Made by a program: the position numbers and the translations under genes
NCBI RefSeq assembly: GCF_015732285.1
Contig: NZ_WIQU01000040.1
Span: forward strand, 1-64,000
Length of the DNA: 64,000 bases
Direction of reading: 5' to 3'
Source of the DNA: Pectinatus frisingensis
Lineage (GTDB): Bacteria > Bacillota > Negativicutes > Selenomonadales > Selenomonadaceae
The notes under the pieces: model-generated
Databases searched by the model: none
Told to the model about the DNA's origin: nothing
Seen by the model: only the letters and a program-made list of their open reading frames with translations
Part shown: positions 41,052 to 50,108 of the stretch, piece after piece
How the letters are laid out: the number at the start of each line of letters is the position of its first letter
Numbering within the stretch: the first letter of the stretch is position 1

Positions 41052-41141
41052 TAATGTTTTCCTCCAAAAATCTGATAGTGTCTATTGATGAAACAGTATT
41101 ATTTGTCATATGTAATTTTTATAAAGCAGGCAAATAAAAAA

Positions 41142-41175
41142 ATAAAAGTTTTCATTATACAATGAAAACTTTTAT
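41142..41175 (-). terminator. Terminator after uppP
   Basis: ATAAAAGTTTTCATT and its complement form a 15-bp stem with a four-base loop; the minus transcript continues TTTTTTTATTTG. Confidence 0.85.
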
Positions 41176-41191
41176 CTTACTCAATTATATT

Positions 41192-42016
41192 TTAACCGAT
41201 TGACACAAAATATGCAAAAACAAGAATGCCAAGTACTATCCGATACCAGCCGAATATTTTAAAATTATTATTCTTGATGTATCGAAGTAAAAATTTGATT
41301 GATATAATAGAAACGATAAAAGCCACAATCATGCCGACGAGCAATATGATTATTTCCTGTGTGGAGTAATTAAAACCGAATTTGATGATTTTTAGTAAAC
41401 TGGCACCAAACATGACTGGTATGGCGAGAAAAAAAGTGAATTCTGTTGCTACATAACGCGATGCCCCAAAAATAATGCCGCCGAGAATAGTTGCCCCGGA
41501 GCGGGATGTACCGGGTACTAATGCTAAAACCTGAAAAATACCAATGATAAAGGCGGTCTTATAGTCCAGATTTTCTAAAGATGTTACGCGGGGATAGCGA
41601 TTTTTATTATAATTTTCTACGATGATAAATAAAATTCCATATAAAATCAATGTAAACGCTACTACATGGGCATTCATAAAATGCTGCTCCATATAGTTAT
41701 TGATTAATAATCCGATAACGGCCGCAGGTATGCAGGCAAAAATAACTTTCAGCCAGAGGGAAACTGTTTGACGTTTTTCCAGAATGGTTTTACCGGCGGC
41801 AAATGGATTGAGTTTTGTAAAATTAAGTGCTACAACTGATAAAATAGCACCTAATTGAATGACTACCAAAAACATATCCATAAATTTTTTGTCGACAGAC
41901 ATTTTAATAAATTCATTGACTAAAATCATATGGCCGGTACTGCTTACCGGCAGCCATTCGGTAAGCCCCTCAACGATACCTAAGACAGCAGCTTGCACAA
42001 TGGTAATGAAATCCAA
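41192..42016 (-). CDS. uppP: Undecaprenyl-diphosphate phosphatase
   Basis: 274 aa, about eight membrane segments. BacA-type signatures LGIVEGLTEWLPVSSTGHM (residues 13-31) and LVPGTSRSGATILGG hold the catalytic Glu, His and Arg. It regenerates undecaprenyl phosphate for peptidoglycan synthesis at the membrane. Minus-strand, between prs and pth. Confidence 0.96.
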   Translation of the reverse strand: MDFITIVQAAVLGIVEGLTEWLPVSSTGHMILVNEFIKMSVDKKFMDMFLVVIQLGAILSVVALNFTKLNPFAAGKTILEKRQTVSLWLKVIFACIPAAVIGLLINNYMEQHFMNAHVVAFTLILYGILFIIVENYNKNRYPRVTSLENLDYKTAFIIGIFQVLALVPGTSRSGATILGGIIFGASRYVATEFTFFLAIPVMFGASLLKIIKFGFNYSTQEIIILLVGMIVAFIVSIISIKFLLRYIKNNNFKIFGWYRIVLGILVFAYFVSIG

Positions 42017-42072
42017 ATATTATACCTCCTGTAATCTGTAATTTGTGGATTGCAGATTATTGTAGATTTATG

Positions 42073-42101
42073 AAAAAGGTCTTCCCCGGGAGGGAAAGAC
42101 C
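42073..42101 (-). terminator. Terminator after prs
   Basis: Minus strand GGTCTTTCCC, TCCC, GGGGAAGACC followed by TTTTTC. Confidence 0.85.
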
Positions 42102-42127
42102 GCAGGATAAATGCATATAAATGAGAA

Positions 42128-43102
42128 TCAGACTTTTGTTTGAACAGCGTCAGCCATGTCAAATAATTTGCTTACAGAAGTTTGAGTGTAGATACGGGCA
42201 ATAGCTTCGCCGATTGCCGGTGCTATCGATAGAGAAACTATTTTGCTGGAATGTTTGTCCTTAGGCAGTGGAATAGTGTTGGTAATAATCAATTGGTCGA
42301 TCGGTGAATCATCGATACGCTGAACGGCGGGATCACTCAGAATACCATGCGTGCAGCAGGCAAAAATTTGTTCTACACCACGTTCTTTTAATGCCTTGGC
42401 TCCTTCACATAATGAACCGGCAGTATCGACAATGTCATCAATTATTATAGCGTTTTTACCTTTTACATCACCGATTAGACTCATGACTTCAGCCTTACCA
42501 GGCATAGGGCGTCTTTTTTCGATAATAGCGATGGGAGAGTTAAGCCTGTCGGCGAGATTGCGTGCCCGGGTAACACCGCCTAAATCAGGTGAGACAACGA
42601 CAATATCTGATAAATTTTTTGTGCGGATATATTCTGCCAAAATCGGGGCAGCTGCCAAATGATCGACAGGAATATCAAAAAAACCTTGTATCTGTCCGGC
42701 GTGCAAGTCTACTGTGACCATCCTGTTCACACCGGCGGTAGTCATTAAGTCAGCTACTAATTTAGCAGAGATAGGTTCGCGGCCGCGTGTCTTTCTGTCT
42801 TGGCGGGCATAAGCATAATATGGAACGACTGCAGTGATATTACGTGCTGAAGCACGTTTACAAGCATCGACCATTATTAAGAGTTCCATCAGGTTATCAT
42901 TTACCGGCTGACTGGTCGGTTGGATAATAAATACATCCTTGCCGCGAATACTTTCGCTGATCATTACCTGGGTTTCCCCATTGTTAAAGTGTCCCACAAA
43001 CGTATGGCATAATTCTACACCAATATAATCTACTACCTCTTGTGCCAGCTGCGGATTGGCATTACCGGTAATAATACATAATTTGTCTGTGTTCAAAATC
43101 AT
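42128..43102 (-). CDS. prs: Ribose-phosphate pyrophosphokinase
   Basis: 324 aa. Makes PRPP from ribose 5-phosphate and ATP. Motifs: [87 protein letters not shown] and the PRPP loop [14 protein letters not shown]. The start at 43102 follows GGAGG by about ten bases. Separated from glmU by a weak hairpin (43149-43170). Confidence 0.97.
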   Translation of the reverse strand: MILNTDKLCIITGNANPQLAQEVVDYIGVELCHTFVGHFNNGETQVMISESIRGKDVFIIQPTSQPVNDNLMELLIMVDACKRASARNITAVVPYYAYARQDRKTRGREPISAKLVADLMTTAGVNRMVTVDLHAGQIQGFFDIPVDHLAAAPILAEYIRTKNLSDIVVVSPDLGGVTRARNLADRLNSPIAIIEKRRPMPGKAEVMSLIGDVKGKNAIIIDDIVDTAGSLCEGAKALKERGVEQIFACCTHGILSDPAVQRIDDSPIDQLIITNTIPLPKDKHSSKIVSLSIAPAIGEAIARIYTQTSVSKLFDMADAVQTKV

Positions 43103-43148
43103 CAATTTTCCTCCTGCAATTTATATGCATTAATAAATTTTTATTATA

Positions 43149-43170
43149 AAAGAACAAGATATTGTTCTTT
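43149..43170 (-). terminator. Weak hairpin between glmU and prs
   Basis: AAAGAACAA and TTGTTCTTT pair around four bases; the following minus-strand T-tract is short (TTTTATAAT), so it may only partly terminate. Confidence 0.4.
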
Positions 43171-43222
43171 ATAAACTGATTTTATCATAAACTGCCAGTA
43201 AAATGATAGGACATATCAAAGA

Positions 43223-44590
43223 TTAATTGCGTTTATCATGCCATTTTTCGATATTGGTCTGTCTGGCCCGCCCGACAGCAAGAGAACCATCCGGGACATC
43301 TTTGGTTATCGTTGAACCGGCTCCTACATAGGAATTCTTGCCAATTTTTACCGGTGCTACCATATTGGAATTACAACCAATAAAAGCATTATCTTCTATA
43401 GTCGTGCGGTGTTTGTTTTTTCCATCATAATTTACGGTTATACAACCGCAGCCCATATTGACACCTGAACCGATGTCGCTGTCACCAATATAACTTAAAT
43501 GAGGTAATTTTGTACCGGTACCAACATTAGAATTTTTTACTTCAACGAAATTTCCAATATGAACATTAGCAGCTATTTTGGTATGAGGACGTAAATGCAC
43601 GTATGGACCAACTGTGGCATTGGCCCCAATTTCACAATCATGGGCATAGGTAAAGGAAATTATTGCACCGTCCTTGATAACTGTATCGGAAAAACGGCTG
43701 CATGGACCTATTTCGCAATTGGCCCCGATTATACAATTTCCCTGCAGCCATGTTGATGGATAAATGACAGTATCTTGTCCTATTACTACAGTACTGTCGA
43801 TATAAGTCGTATCAGGATCCATTATGGTAACACCGCTGATCATTAGCTGATGATTTTTGCGGTGATGAAGTATTTTTTCCGCGTGTGCCAGCTGTTCACG
43901 GGAATTTATCCCCAGGGTAGATTCATAATTATCGGCAGCTATGGCATTTATTTTTTCATTTTGTTTCTGAAGTATTTCCAATACATCGGGCAAATAATAT
44001 TCGCCCTGAGCATTATCATGTCCAACTTGGTGTAAAGCCGGGAAAAGTGACGCTGCATCAAAACAATAAATGCCGGTGTTGACTTCAGTTATGGCTTTTT
44101 CTGAAATACTGGCATCTTTATGTTCAACAATTTTTTTGAATTCGCCGTTAAAATTTCTGATTATTCGTCCATAGCCGGCGGGATCGGGCATGACAGCAGT
44201 CAACACTGAAGCCTGAGCGCCAGTGTTTATATGTGACTCATAAAAATCTTTAAGTATTTTTGCGGTCAGAAGCGGAGTATCACCGCATAATACCATGACA
44301 GTATCATTCTTGGTAATAAGTGGTTCCGCCTGTAATACGGCATGTCCTGTACCCAGCTGTTCTTGTTGGACAACTATCCGGGCGGTGTTGCCGATAGCCG
44401 TTTCAACTTTATCGCGGCCGAAACCGACGACCACGATGTTTTGGGTGGCACCGGCGTCTTCGGCAGCGTCAATAACATGCTGCAACATTGATTTACCACC
44501 AATATGATGCAGCACTTTGGGCAGAGAAGACTTCATGCGGGTACCCTTACCAGCGGCTAATATTATGGTAGAAAATCCTTTTGTATTCAA
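43223..44590 (-). CDS. glmU: Bifunctional N-acetylglucosamine-1-phosphate uridyltransferase / glucosamine-1-phosphate acetyltransferase
   Basis: 455 aa, the normal length. The uridyltransferase half starts IILAAGKGTRMKSSLPKVLH and includes VLCGDTPLL and EVNTGIYCFD; the C-terminal left-handed beta-helix has repeated hexapeptides and YDGKNKHRTTIEDNAFIG with the acetyltransferase His. It makes UDP-GlcNAc. The start appears to be TTG, abutting the gntR stop (TAATTG), so expression is probably coupled. Confidence 0.97.
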   Translation of the reverse strand: MNTKGFSTIILAAGKGTRMKSSLPKVLHHIGGKSMLQHVIDAAEDAGATQNIVVVGFGRDKVETAIGNTARIVVQQEQLGTGHAVLQAEPLITKNDTVMVLCGDTPLLTAKILKDFYESHINTGAQASVLTAVMPDPAGYGRIIRNFNGEFKKIVEHKDASISEKAITEVNTGIYCFDAASLFPALHQVGHDNAQGEYYLPDVLEILQKQNEKINAIAADNYESTLGINSREQLAHAEKILHHRKNHQLMISGVTIMDPDTTYIDSTVVIGQDTVIYPSTWLQGNCIIGANCEIGPCSRFSDTVIKDGAIISFTYAHDCEIGANATVGPYVHLRPHTKIAANVHIGNFVEVKNSNVGTGTKLPHLSYIGDSDIGSGVNMGCGCITVNYDGKNKHRTTIEDNAFIGCNSNMVAPVKIGKNSYVGAGSTITKDVPDGSLAVGRARQTNIEKWHDKRN

Positions 44591-45316
44591 TTAATGTTCA
44601 CTTTCCTTTTTATCGTATTCTCCGTTTTGTTGGATGTCCTTCATACTTTTTAGAAGTGTCTGTTCTGATTTTTCCATGTGTTTTTCAGCTGCTTTCTGAG
44701 CGTCAAGCACATTACCCTGCGCGATAGTGTCAACGATACGACGATGCTCTTCAAGTGTTTCTCGTAACCGTCCGGGGTATGACATTGATTTGGTGCGAAA
44801 GCGTGTGAGTTGTTCCCGCAGATTGGAAATAATTCCCACTAAACGATTATTGCGGCTTGCCTTGTATAGTAAATCATGAAATTTAGTATCAGTTTCGACA
44901 ATTTTATCCATATTATTTTCTTCAATATGTTCGCCAATTTGAACCAGCAGACGCTGTAATTCTTCCAGTTCGTCATCAGATATTCGTTCCGCTGCCAAAC
45001 CACTGGCAAGGGAGTCCAAAGCAGTGCGTATTTCAAATACTTCGTTGACATCACGAATTGACAAATTAGCGACATACGTACCGCGGCGCGGCATCATTAT
45101 TACATATCCTTCCAGTTCCAGTTTCCGGATAGCTTCACGTACGGGCGTGCGGCTTACACCCAGTTTTTCTGCCAGATGTATTTCCATCAGACGCTGGCCC
45201 GGTTTTAATATGCTGGATCGTATGGCATTCCTGAGTGTCTCAAAGACAACTTCGCGCAGCGGTTGGTAACTGTCTAATTTTATTGGCATCAGTTTTTTAT
45301 CATTCAACATATTCAT
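44591..45316 (-). CDS. GntR-family (FCD domain) transcriptional regulator
   Basis: About 241 aa. Winged helix at residues 20-80: LREVVFETLRNAIRSSILKP, GQRLMEIHLAEKLGVSRTPV, REAIRKLELEGYV. The C-terminal all-helical FCD domain has FEIRTALDSLASGLAAERI, a metal-site-like DTKFHDLLYKASRN and LEEHRRIVDTIAQGN. The start at 45316 has AAGGGGACG upstream. Found between ispE and glmU in many Bacillota; ligand and targets not known. Confidence 0.9.
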   Translation of the reverse strand: MNMLNDKKLMPIKLDSYQPLREVVFETLRNAIRSSILKPGQRLMEIHLAEKLGVSRTPVREAIRKLELEGYVIMMPRRGTYVANLSIRDVNEVFEIRTALDSLASGLAAERISDDELEELQRLLVQIGEHIEENNMDKIVETDTKFHDLLYKASRNNRLVGIISNLREQLTRFRTKSMSYPGRLRETLEEHRRIVDTIAQGNVLDAQKAAEKHMEKSEQTLLKSMKDIQQNGEYDKKESEH

Positions 45317-45323
45317 CGTCCCC

Positions 45324-46190
45324 TTACCTGGTGGTATTTGCGGGTTTTGCCGCGTATACATCTATATCGGAATAATCAGCACGCATTTGCGATACTATTT
45401 GTTGTGCTGATTGGTAATTTTCACAGATAGCAAAAATACTGGGACCGCTGCCAGACATTAAAGCGGCTTTGGCACCGTAACTACAGAGCTTTTCCTTGTA
45501 AACGGCCAGCTGGGGATATCTTTTAATGGTAACCGATTCCAATACGTTTTCTAATAATTTACAAATGCCGTTGAGATTTTTTTTAGTGAGTTCATGCAGC
45601 ATTGCCCGGGTATTAGGATGATGTACTACAGCAGCGGCATGATAATTGTTATAAACCCATGCAGTAGAAATACCCATTTGGGGTTTGAGAATAACGAGTG
45701 CACATTCCGGCAGGGATTGCACCGGAATGATTTTTTCACCGCGTCCCTTAGCCAGCATTGTGCCACCCATGATACAAAAGGGAATATCCGAGCCGAGCCG
45801 GGTGCCAAGCTCACATAATTCTTCATCAGGACGATTGAGCATAAATAAACGGTTGAGACCATGCAGTGTAGCTGCTGCATCAGCGCTGCCTCCTGCTAAT
45901 CCGGCAGCTATAGGAATGTTTTTTTGCAGTGATATTTTTACACCGGTAGTTATTTTATAAGTTTGCAAAAATAATTTTGCGGCCTTATATATAAGGTTGT
46001 CTTTTTTGTTTTCAATTCCGTCTATAGCACAATCAAGTATTATATCGCAAATAGCAATTTTTTCAAGCGTGACTATATCACTAAGGTTTATCGCCTGCAT
46101 TATCATTTCAACCTCATGATAACCATCGGGCCTTTTGCCGAGAATATCCAAGGTAAGATTGATTTTGCCGTTAGCTGTAATTGTAACCAA
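45324..46190 (-). CDS. ispE: 4-diphosphocytidyl-2-C-methyl-D-erythritol kinase
   Basis: 288 aa, GHMP kinase of the MEP isoprenoid pathway. Motifs: ANGKINLTLDILGKRPDGYH, the ATP loop IPIAAGLAGGSADAAATL and MSGSGPSIFAICEN. Isoprenoid supply also feeds undecaprenyl phosphate used with uppP. First gene of the minus-strand ispE-gntR-glmU-prs series. Confidence 0.97.
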   Translation of the reverse strand: MVTITANGKINLTLDILGKRPDGYHEVEMIMQAINLSDIVTLEKIAICDIILDCAIDGIENKKDNLIYKAAKLFLQTYKITTGVKISLQKNIPIAAGLAGGSADAAATLHGLNRLFMLNRPDEELCELGTRLGSDIPFCIMGGTMLAKGRGEKIIPVQSLPECALVILKPQMGISTAWVYNNYHAAAVVHHPNTRAMLHELTKKNLNGICKLLENVLESVTIKRYPQLAVYKEKLCSYGAKAALMSGSGPSIFAICENYQSAQQIVSQMRADYSDIDVYAAKPANTTR

Positions 46191-46475
46191 TTTGTCAACT
46201 CATTTCCCTGATAAATATAATAAGATTGTAGCAACTTTTTAGGCAAACGGCAATACTTTGGGTGTTTCTTCTTGACAAGATTGGTAAGAAATCGCATAAT
46301 TAAGCTAAAATAAATTAATTTAGTAATATATTGTATTTATAGTCTGACTTATATTGCGCATTGGGGCGGTTTTTGCAATATATTAAAATTATTAAATGAA
46401 ATAGTGCATTTACCAGTAATTTATTTTGACTATGGCAATAAATGATAAATGATTTATTGTTATGGAGGATTTTCT
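46191..46475. promoter_or_regulatory. Divergent promoter region between ispE and the pseudo-ATPase operon
   Basis: 285 bp, AT-rich. Just before the plus-strand ribosome binding site lies CAATAAAT (46436-46443), eight bases, ATTTATTG (46452-46459), an 8-8-8 inverted repeat that could be an operator or leader hairpin. No strong consensus promoter is evident. Confidence 0.4.
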
Positions 46476-48467
46476 ATGACGTATCAATTTTACGATTTTA
46501 AGCATTTAGCAATAGTAACAAGTATATCAATATTATTTGATATACTTCTCCTCTATATTTTTTTTGCACCGATATTTATTCTGCCCTTGCCGGAATTTAT
46601 TGCAGGTGCCGTTCCAAGCACGCTTGTATCATTGCGGTTATTGTTATTTTTGCCAATTGTATTCATTAACTATCAGTATTATACTTTTGCAAGCGGAGTT
46701 TTCAAGGGGAAGATTTCGGCGGAACTTCTTGTAGCATTGGGAACACTACTTTTTACCGGACTGGGAATATATAATTTTATTTTGGTACTGATGGGATATT
46801 CATCTGATATAGGCGGCGCGTATTTTGAGTTGATTGGGACTGCTTTGACATTACTGACAGCAGAAAAGTCTATCGAACGATATTTTAATGGTAAAATGCT
46901 GATAAAGCAAAGTGATTTTGAGCCTGATCAGGTTGAGTATGTTTCTGTATTGGATCTTGAAGATAATAGGGAAAAACAACTTTTGATAACCGCAATAAAA
47001 CCGGATGATATCGTAAGTATTAAGCCGGGGCAAAGAATTCCGGCTGATGGTATTGTATTTTGGGGTGAGGGTGATGTCGATGAGGGGCTGTTTACCGGTA
47101 TAAAATCACCCGTTCATAAGATCACTGACGATAAGGTTTATGCTCACACTTTTAATAAATCAGGGACTTTTCAGTACAGAGCCGCCTGCACAAGCGGTGC
47201 GTCGCTTTATTACCGATTACTGAAAGCGGTTCGGGAAGCGCAGTCTGATGAAATATTTATGGAAAAAATTATTGACACAATTACCAAATATATGACAGTC
47301 TTCACTTTTTTTACCGCATTAGTCAGTACTGGAATTGGTATTTATCTACATAAGCCGGTAATGACGATTATATTGGCCGGTGCAATTGTATTGGTGGTCG
47401 GATATCCGCAGATAATCATGATGATGAGGCGTAATGCAGTTGTTGCGGCATTAAAAAAATGCAGTGAATCAGGGATTTTTGTGAAGAATGCTGACAGTAC
47501 CAAATATGTAAAGCATATTGATACACTCATATTGGGGAAAACAGGAATAATTACTAAGGGCAAACCAGTGGTCGCAGATATAATAGCAGAAGGCGTTATG
47601 CCTCAGATGCTGCTTTCTCTGGCAGCAAGTGCCGAAAAAAATTGTGATCATTTGATAGCGAAGGCGATAGTTACTGCTGCTGTACGGAATAGAGCACATA
47701 TAAGGAGAATTTCCTCAATGCAGGAAGTTCCGGGAAGTGGAGTAGAAGCATTAATCAATGGTGAAATAGTTCGTGTAGGTACGGTCGCCTGGCTGGAAAA
47801 AGAAAATATTGATATAAGTGATCAAATGCGAATGAAAGCTTTTCAATCAGCTAAGGCCGGCAACACGGTAATATACATCGCCTTAGGCCGGTACTGCCAT
47901 GGTTTGATTATGCTGACGGATCCAATAGGATACAAAGTCCGCACGGCACTCAGCAGTTTACGGAAGATGGCAATAAATGTGGTAGTTTTTAGTGGCAGTG
48001 ATAAAAATACACTGCGGGCAATCACTGATGAATTGGCAATAAATCAATACCGGGCAGGATTGACTGCCAATGATAAAGCCAGAGAAACAGCATTGCTGCA
48101 CGTACATGGTCTTACGATTGCGGCTGTCGGCAATACTGAAAGTGATGCAGCCTTGTTAAAAACTGCCGATATTGGAATAATGCTTGGAGGCAGTATTAGT
48201 ATAGATGAACCTGTCGATATCATTGTTCCTGCTGCTGATCTTCGGCAAGTCGCTGCAATGTTTCAATTTTTCCGCCAGTTGTCAAAACAGATGAAACAAA
48301 ATATAGCTATAGCTGTTTTATATAATATTTTAGCTGTCATAGCAGCAACAGGCCTTTTTTATTATGACGGACTGTTTGGTTTTGTTACTTTTTTGGCAGC
48401 AGGGTGGGTCATAGCTGTTATCATCATGGGGCGCAATAATTGTATGACGCGGCCTAAACAGAATTAA
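46476..48467 (+). CDS. Catalytically degenerate P1B-type ATPase homologue
   Basis: 663 aa with the overall fold of a heavy-metal P-type ATPase: membrane pairs, actuator, P and N domains and two last helices. Every key motif is changed: TGE of the actuator is TGI (207-209), the metal-binding CPC of helix 6 is GYPQ (309-312), the phosphorylated Asp of DKTGT is Gly354 (GKTGI), the HP of the N domain is HL (392-393) and GDGxND is GNTESD (552-557). No N-terminal metal-binding domain. Yet the frame is fully open and domain spacing is kept, so it is a pseudoenzyme rather than a decaying gene. GGAGG precedes the start. First gene of a three-gene operon. Confidence 0.88.
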   Translation: MTYQFYDFKHLAIVTSISILFDILLLYIFFAPIFILPLPEFIAGAVPSTLVSLRLLLFLPIVFINYQYYTFASGVFKGKISAELLVALGTLLFTGLGIYNFILVLMGYSSDIGGAYFELIGTALTLLTAEKSIERYFNGKMLIKQSDFEPDQVEYVSVLDLEDNREKQLLITAIKPDDIVSIKPGQRIPADGIVFWGEGDVDEGLFTGIKSPVHKITDDKVYAHTFNKSGTFQYRAACTSGASLYYRLLKAVREAQSDEIFMEKIIDTITKYMTVFTFFTALVSTGIGIYLHKPVMTIILAGAIVLVVGYPQIIMMMRRNAVVAALKKCSESGIFVKNADSTKYVKHIDTLILGKTGIITKGKPVVADIIAEGVMPQMLLSLAASAEKNCDHLIAKAIVTAAVRNRAHIRRISSMQEVPGSGVEALINGEIVRVGTVAWLEKENIDISDQMRMKAFQSAKAGNTVIYIALGRYCHGLIMLTDPIGYKVRTALSSLRKMAINVVVFSGSDKNTLRAITDELAINQYRAGLTANDKARETALLHVHGLTIAAVGNTESDAALLKTADIGIMLGGSISIDEPVDIIVPAADLRQVAAMFQFFRQLSKQMKQNIAIAVLYNILAVIAATGLFYYDGLFGFVTFLAAGWVIAVIIMGRNNCMTRPKQN

Positions 48468-48491
48468 AATTCATTTTAGGAGGGATCTGTT

Positions 48492-48701
48492 ATGTTGAAA
48501 ATTTATATTGAAGGTATGACCAATGAGCGTTGTCTTCCACGGGTGAAAGCGGCACTGGGGGATTTAGAGGGAATGCATGAAATAAAAGAGATGAACTTTG
48601 CTGAAAAATATGTTGTTGTGGACTGCAGCACTGACAAAGAAACATTACGGGCAGCTATCAGTGATGAAGGATACAACGTGATTAAAATAGAACAAAATTA
48701 A
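48492..48701 (+). CDS. HMA/CopZ-like small protein with one metal-site Cys lost
   Basis: 69 aa with the ferredoxin-like HMA pattern: KIYIEGMTNERCLPRVKAAL, then KYVVVDCSTDKETLRAAISDE, GYNV. Copper chaperones have GMTCxxC; here the first Cys is Asn (GMTNERC), leaving one. It lies 24 bases after the pseudo-ATPase and has AGGAGGG before its ATG. Both partners of a normal copper-export pair are thus altered in a matching way. Confidence 0.8.
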   Translation: MLKIYIEGMTNERCLPRVKAALGDLEGMHEIKEMNFAEKYVVVDCSTDKETLRAAISDEGYNVIKIEQN

Positions 48702-48714
48702 AAAGGGAGCCAAA

Positions 48715-49395
48715 ATGAAAAAAATATTTTTAGCTGTGATGTTTTCTTTCCTGATAATATTTCCACAATCAGTTAATGCAGAAATACGCCAAACAGAAAA
48801 CGGCACAGTAATAGCAAAAGAAAGTGCATTTACATACAGTCAACCGGCATCAGTTTCTGAAAAAAAGCCGGTAGATGTTTCAAATAGTAAGAAGCAAGCT
48901 GCCAAAGAAAATATTTTTTCGATTTATGTAAAATCAACGCGTTTTTATAATCGGAATAAGATCAACTTTCGAGCCCATCAGGAATTAGATGTAATGTCTA
49001 ATTCAAAGACGATAGACTTATTGTTAGATTCTAAACTGCCGCCGCGTATCGAATACACTAAAGCGGGACTGGTAAAAAAACTGATGCTTAAAAAAATTAG
49101 TTATAACGACCAATATTTTATTTCATTTAAAATTAAACCGGTTGAGCTGATACCACTTTATGATGCTGACAAAGTTGAAATTGTTTTTCCTGTGATAACG
49201 AATGGAACCAATATAAGTTATCAAAAAGATAAAAATGGCGAGTGGAAGCAGGTTTATGTAAAAAAAGAATTAGAGAAAAGTTCGCAAATTAGTGAAGTGC
49301 GTTATGTAATTCCACGACAGATAGTTGGAGAATGGCAAGACGTCTTAAATGCTGATTTACGGCCCGGCAGCATCAGTGCTGAGAGAATGTCCTGA
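48715..49395 (+). CDS. Secreted protein of unknown function, third gene of the pseudo-ATPase operon
   Basis: 226 aa with a signal peptide (KKIFLAVMFSFLIIFPQSVN then AE). The mature part is basic and beta-rich (IDLLLDSKLPPRIEYTKAGL; KIKPVELIPLYDADKVEIVF). It starts 13 bases after the HMA-like gene. No family recognised. Its co-occurrence with the two degenerate metal-transport proteins may indicate a joint envelope function. A terminator follows. Confidence 0.75.
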   Translation: MKKIFLAVMFSFLIIFPQSVNAEIRQTENGTVIAKESAFTYSQPASVSEKKPVDVSNSKKQAAKENIFSIYVKSTRFYNRNKINFRAHQELDVMSNSKTIDLLLDSKLPPRIEYTKAGLVKKLMLKKISYNDQYFISFKIKPVELIPLYDADKVEIVFPVITNGTNISYQKDKNGEWKQVYVKKELEKSSQISEVRYVIPRQIVGEWQDVLNADLRPGSISAERMS

Positions 49396-49438
49396 CATGT
49401 CAATGTATAAAAGTTTGATATGACAGTGATGCACGGGT

Positions 49439-49480
49439 AAAAATAACCATTGCGTATAATGAACGGCAATGGTTATTTTT
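49439..49480. terminator. Bidirectional terminator before dhaM
   Basis: AAAAATAACCATTGC (49439-49453) and GCAATGGTTATTTTT (49466-49480), a 15-bp stem between convergent genes. Confidence 0.92.
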
Positions 49481-49481
49481 A

Positions 49482-49871
49482 TTATATTTTATGAATTTGG
49501 ACGACCTTTGCGGCTACATCAAGTATTTTTTTTACATCGCTGCCCAGGGATGCTTCGATAGCGGCGATAACTGCTCCTTCCAGGATCGGGGCATCAGCAA
49601 TATGAACATTCTTTTCCGTGAAATGACTATTGCCTCTGATCATATCGGCGCAAATTATGGCACTGCCAAGGTCAACAAAGAGAATAACCCCATCGTCATT
49701 ATCAGCTTCTTCAATAGCAAATTCAACTTTATCCAGGTCAATTCCCAAAGAACCGTCTTCGCAGCCACCAACGGCGACAATTGGCTGATTGGGTTTGCCT
49801 ACTTCAGCAGCTATATCTTTTATGCCTTCAGCAGCTTTTACACTATGTGATACTATTACGATTCCTACCAT
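49482..49871 (-). CDS. dhaM: PTS-dependent dihydroxyacetone kinase phosphotransferase subunit
   Basis: 129 aa, the EIIA-mannose-like domain only. VGIVIVSHSVKAAEGIKDIA has the phosphoacceptor His (residue 9), and AVGGCEDGSLGID, ILFVDLGSAIICADM and APILEGAVIAAIEASLG are family motifs. It passes phosphate from HPr to DhaL-bound ADP. The dhaK and dhaL genes are not adjacent here, so it is either solitary or works with genes elsewhere. Confidence 0.92.
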   Translation of the reverse strand: MVGIVIVSHSVKAAEGIKDIAAEVGKPNQPIVAVGGCEDGSLGIDLDKVEFAIEEADNDDGVILFVDLGSAIICADMIRGNSHFTEKNVHIADAPILEGAVIAAIEASLGSDVKKILDVAAKVVQIHKI

Positions 49872-50108
49872 ATATATCCATCCTCACTAGCAATATATTA
49901 GATCAAAACTTTTTACAGCTTAAATCAGCTTTTTCTTAAAATAAAATGTTACTTTATTATTATAGCATACAGCCGGGGTGACAGAGAATATTTTATTAAT
50001 AAGGCATAATACATAAAAGGTATTATTATTGAATCTAAACAATTTTGTGATTTTTTGATATAATGATGTAATAATGGATGTTATAATTAATATAGGGGGA
50101 GTATGCAT

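Noticed and set aside
43850-44507. Plus-strand frames within glmU and other antisense frames over host genes
   Set aside because: Shadow frames of conserved enzymes without ribosome binding sites or recognisable products.
46476-48467. Ordinary copper-exporting P-type ATPase
   Set aside because: Overall similarity suggests it, but the catalytic Asp, the actuator Glu, the CPC metal site and the GDGxND motif are all absent.
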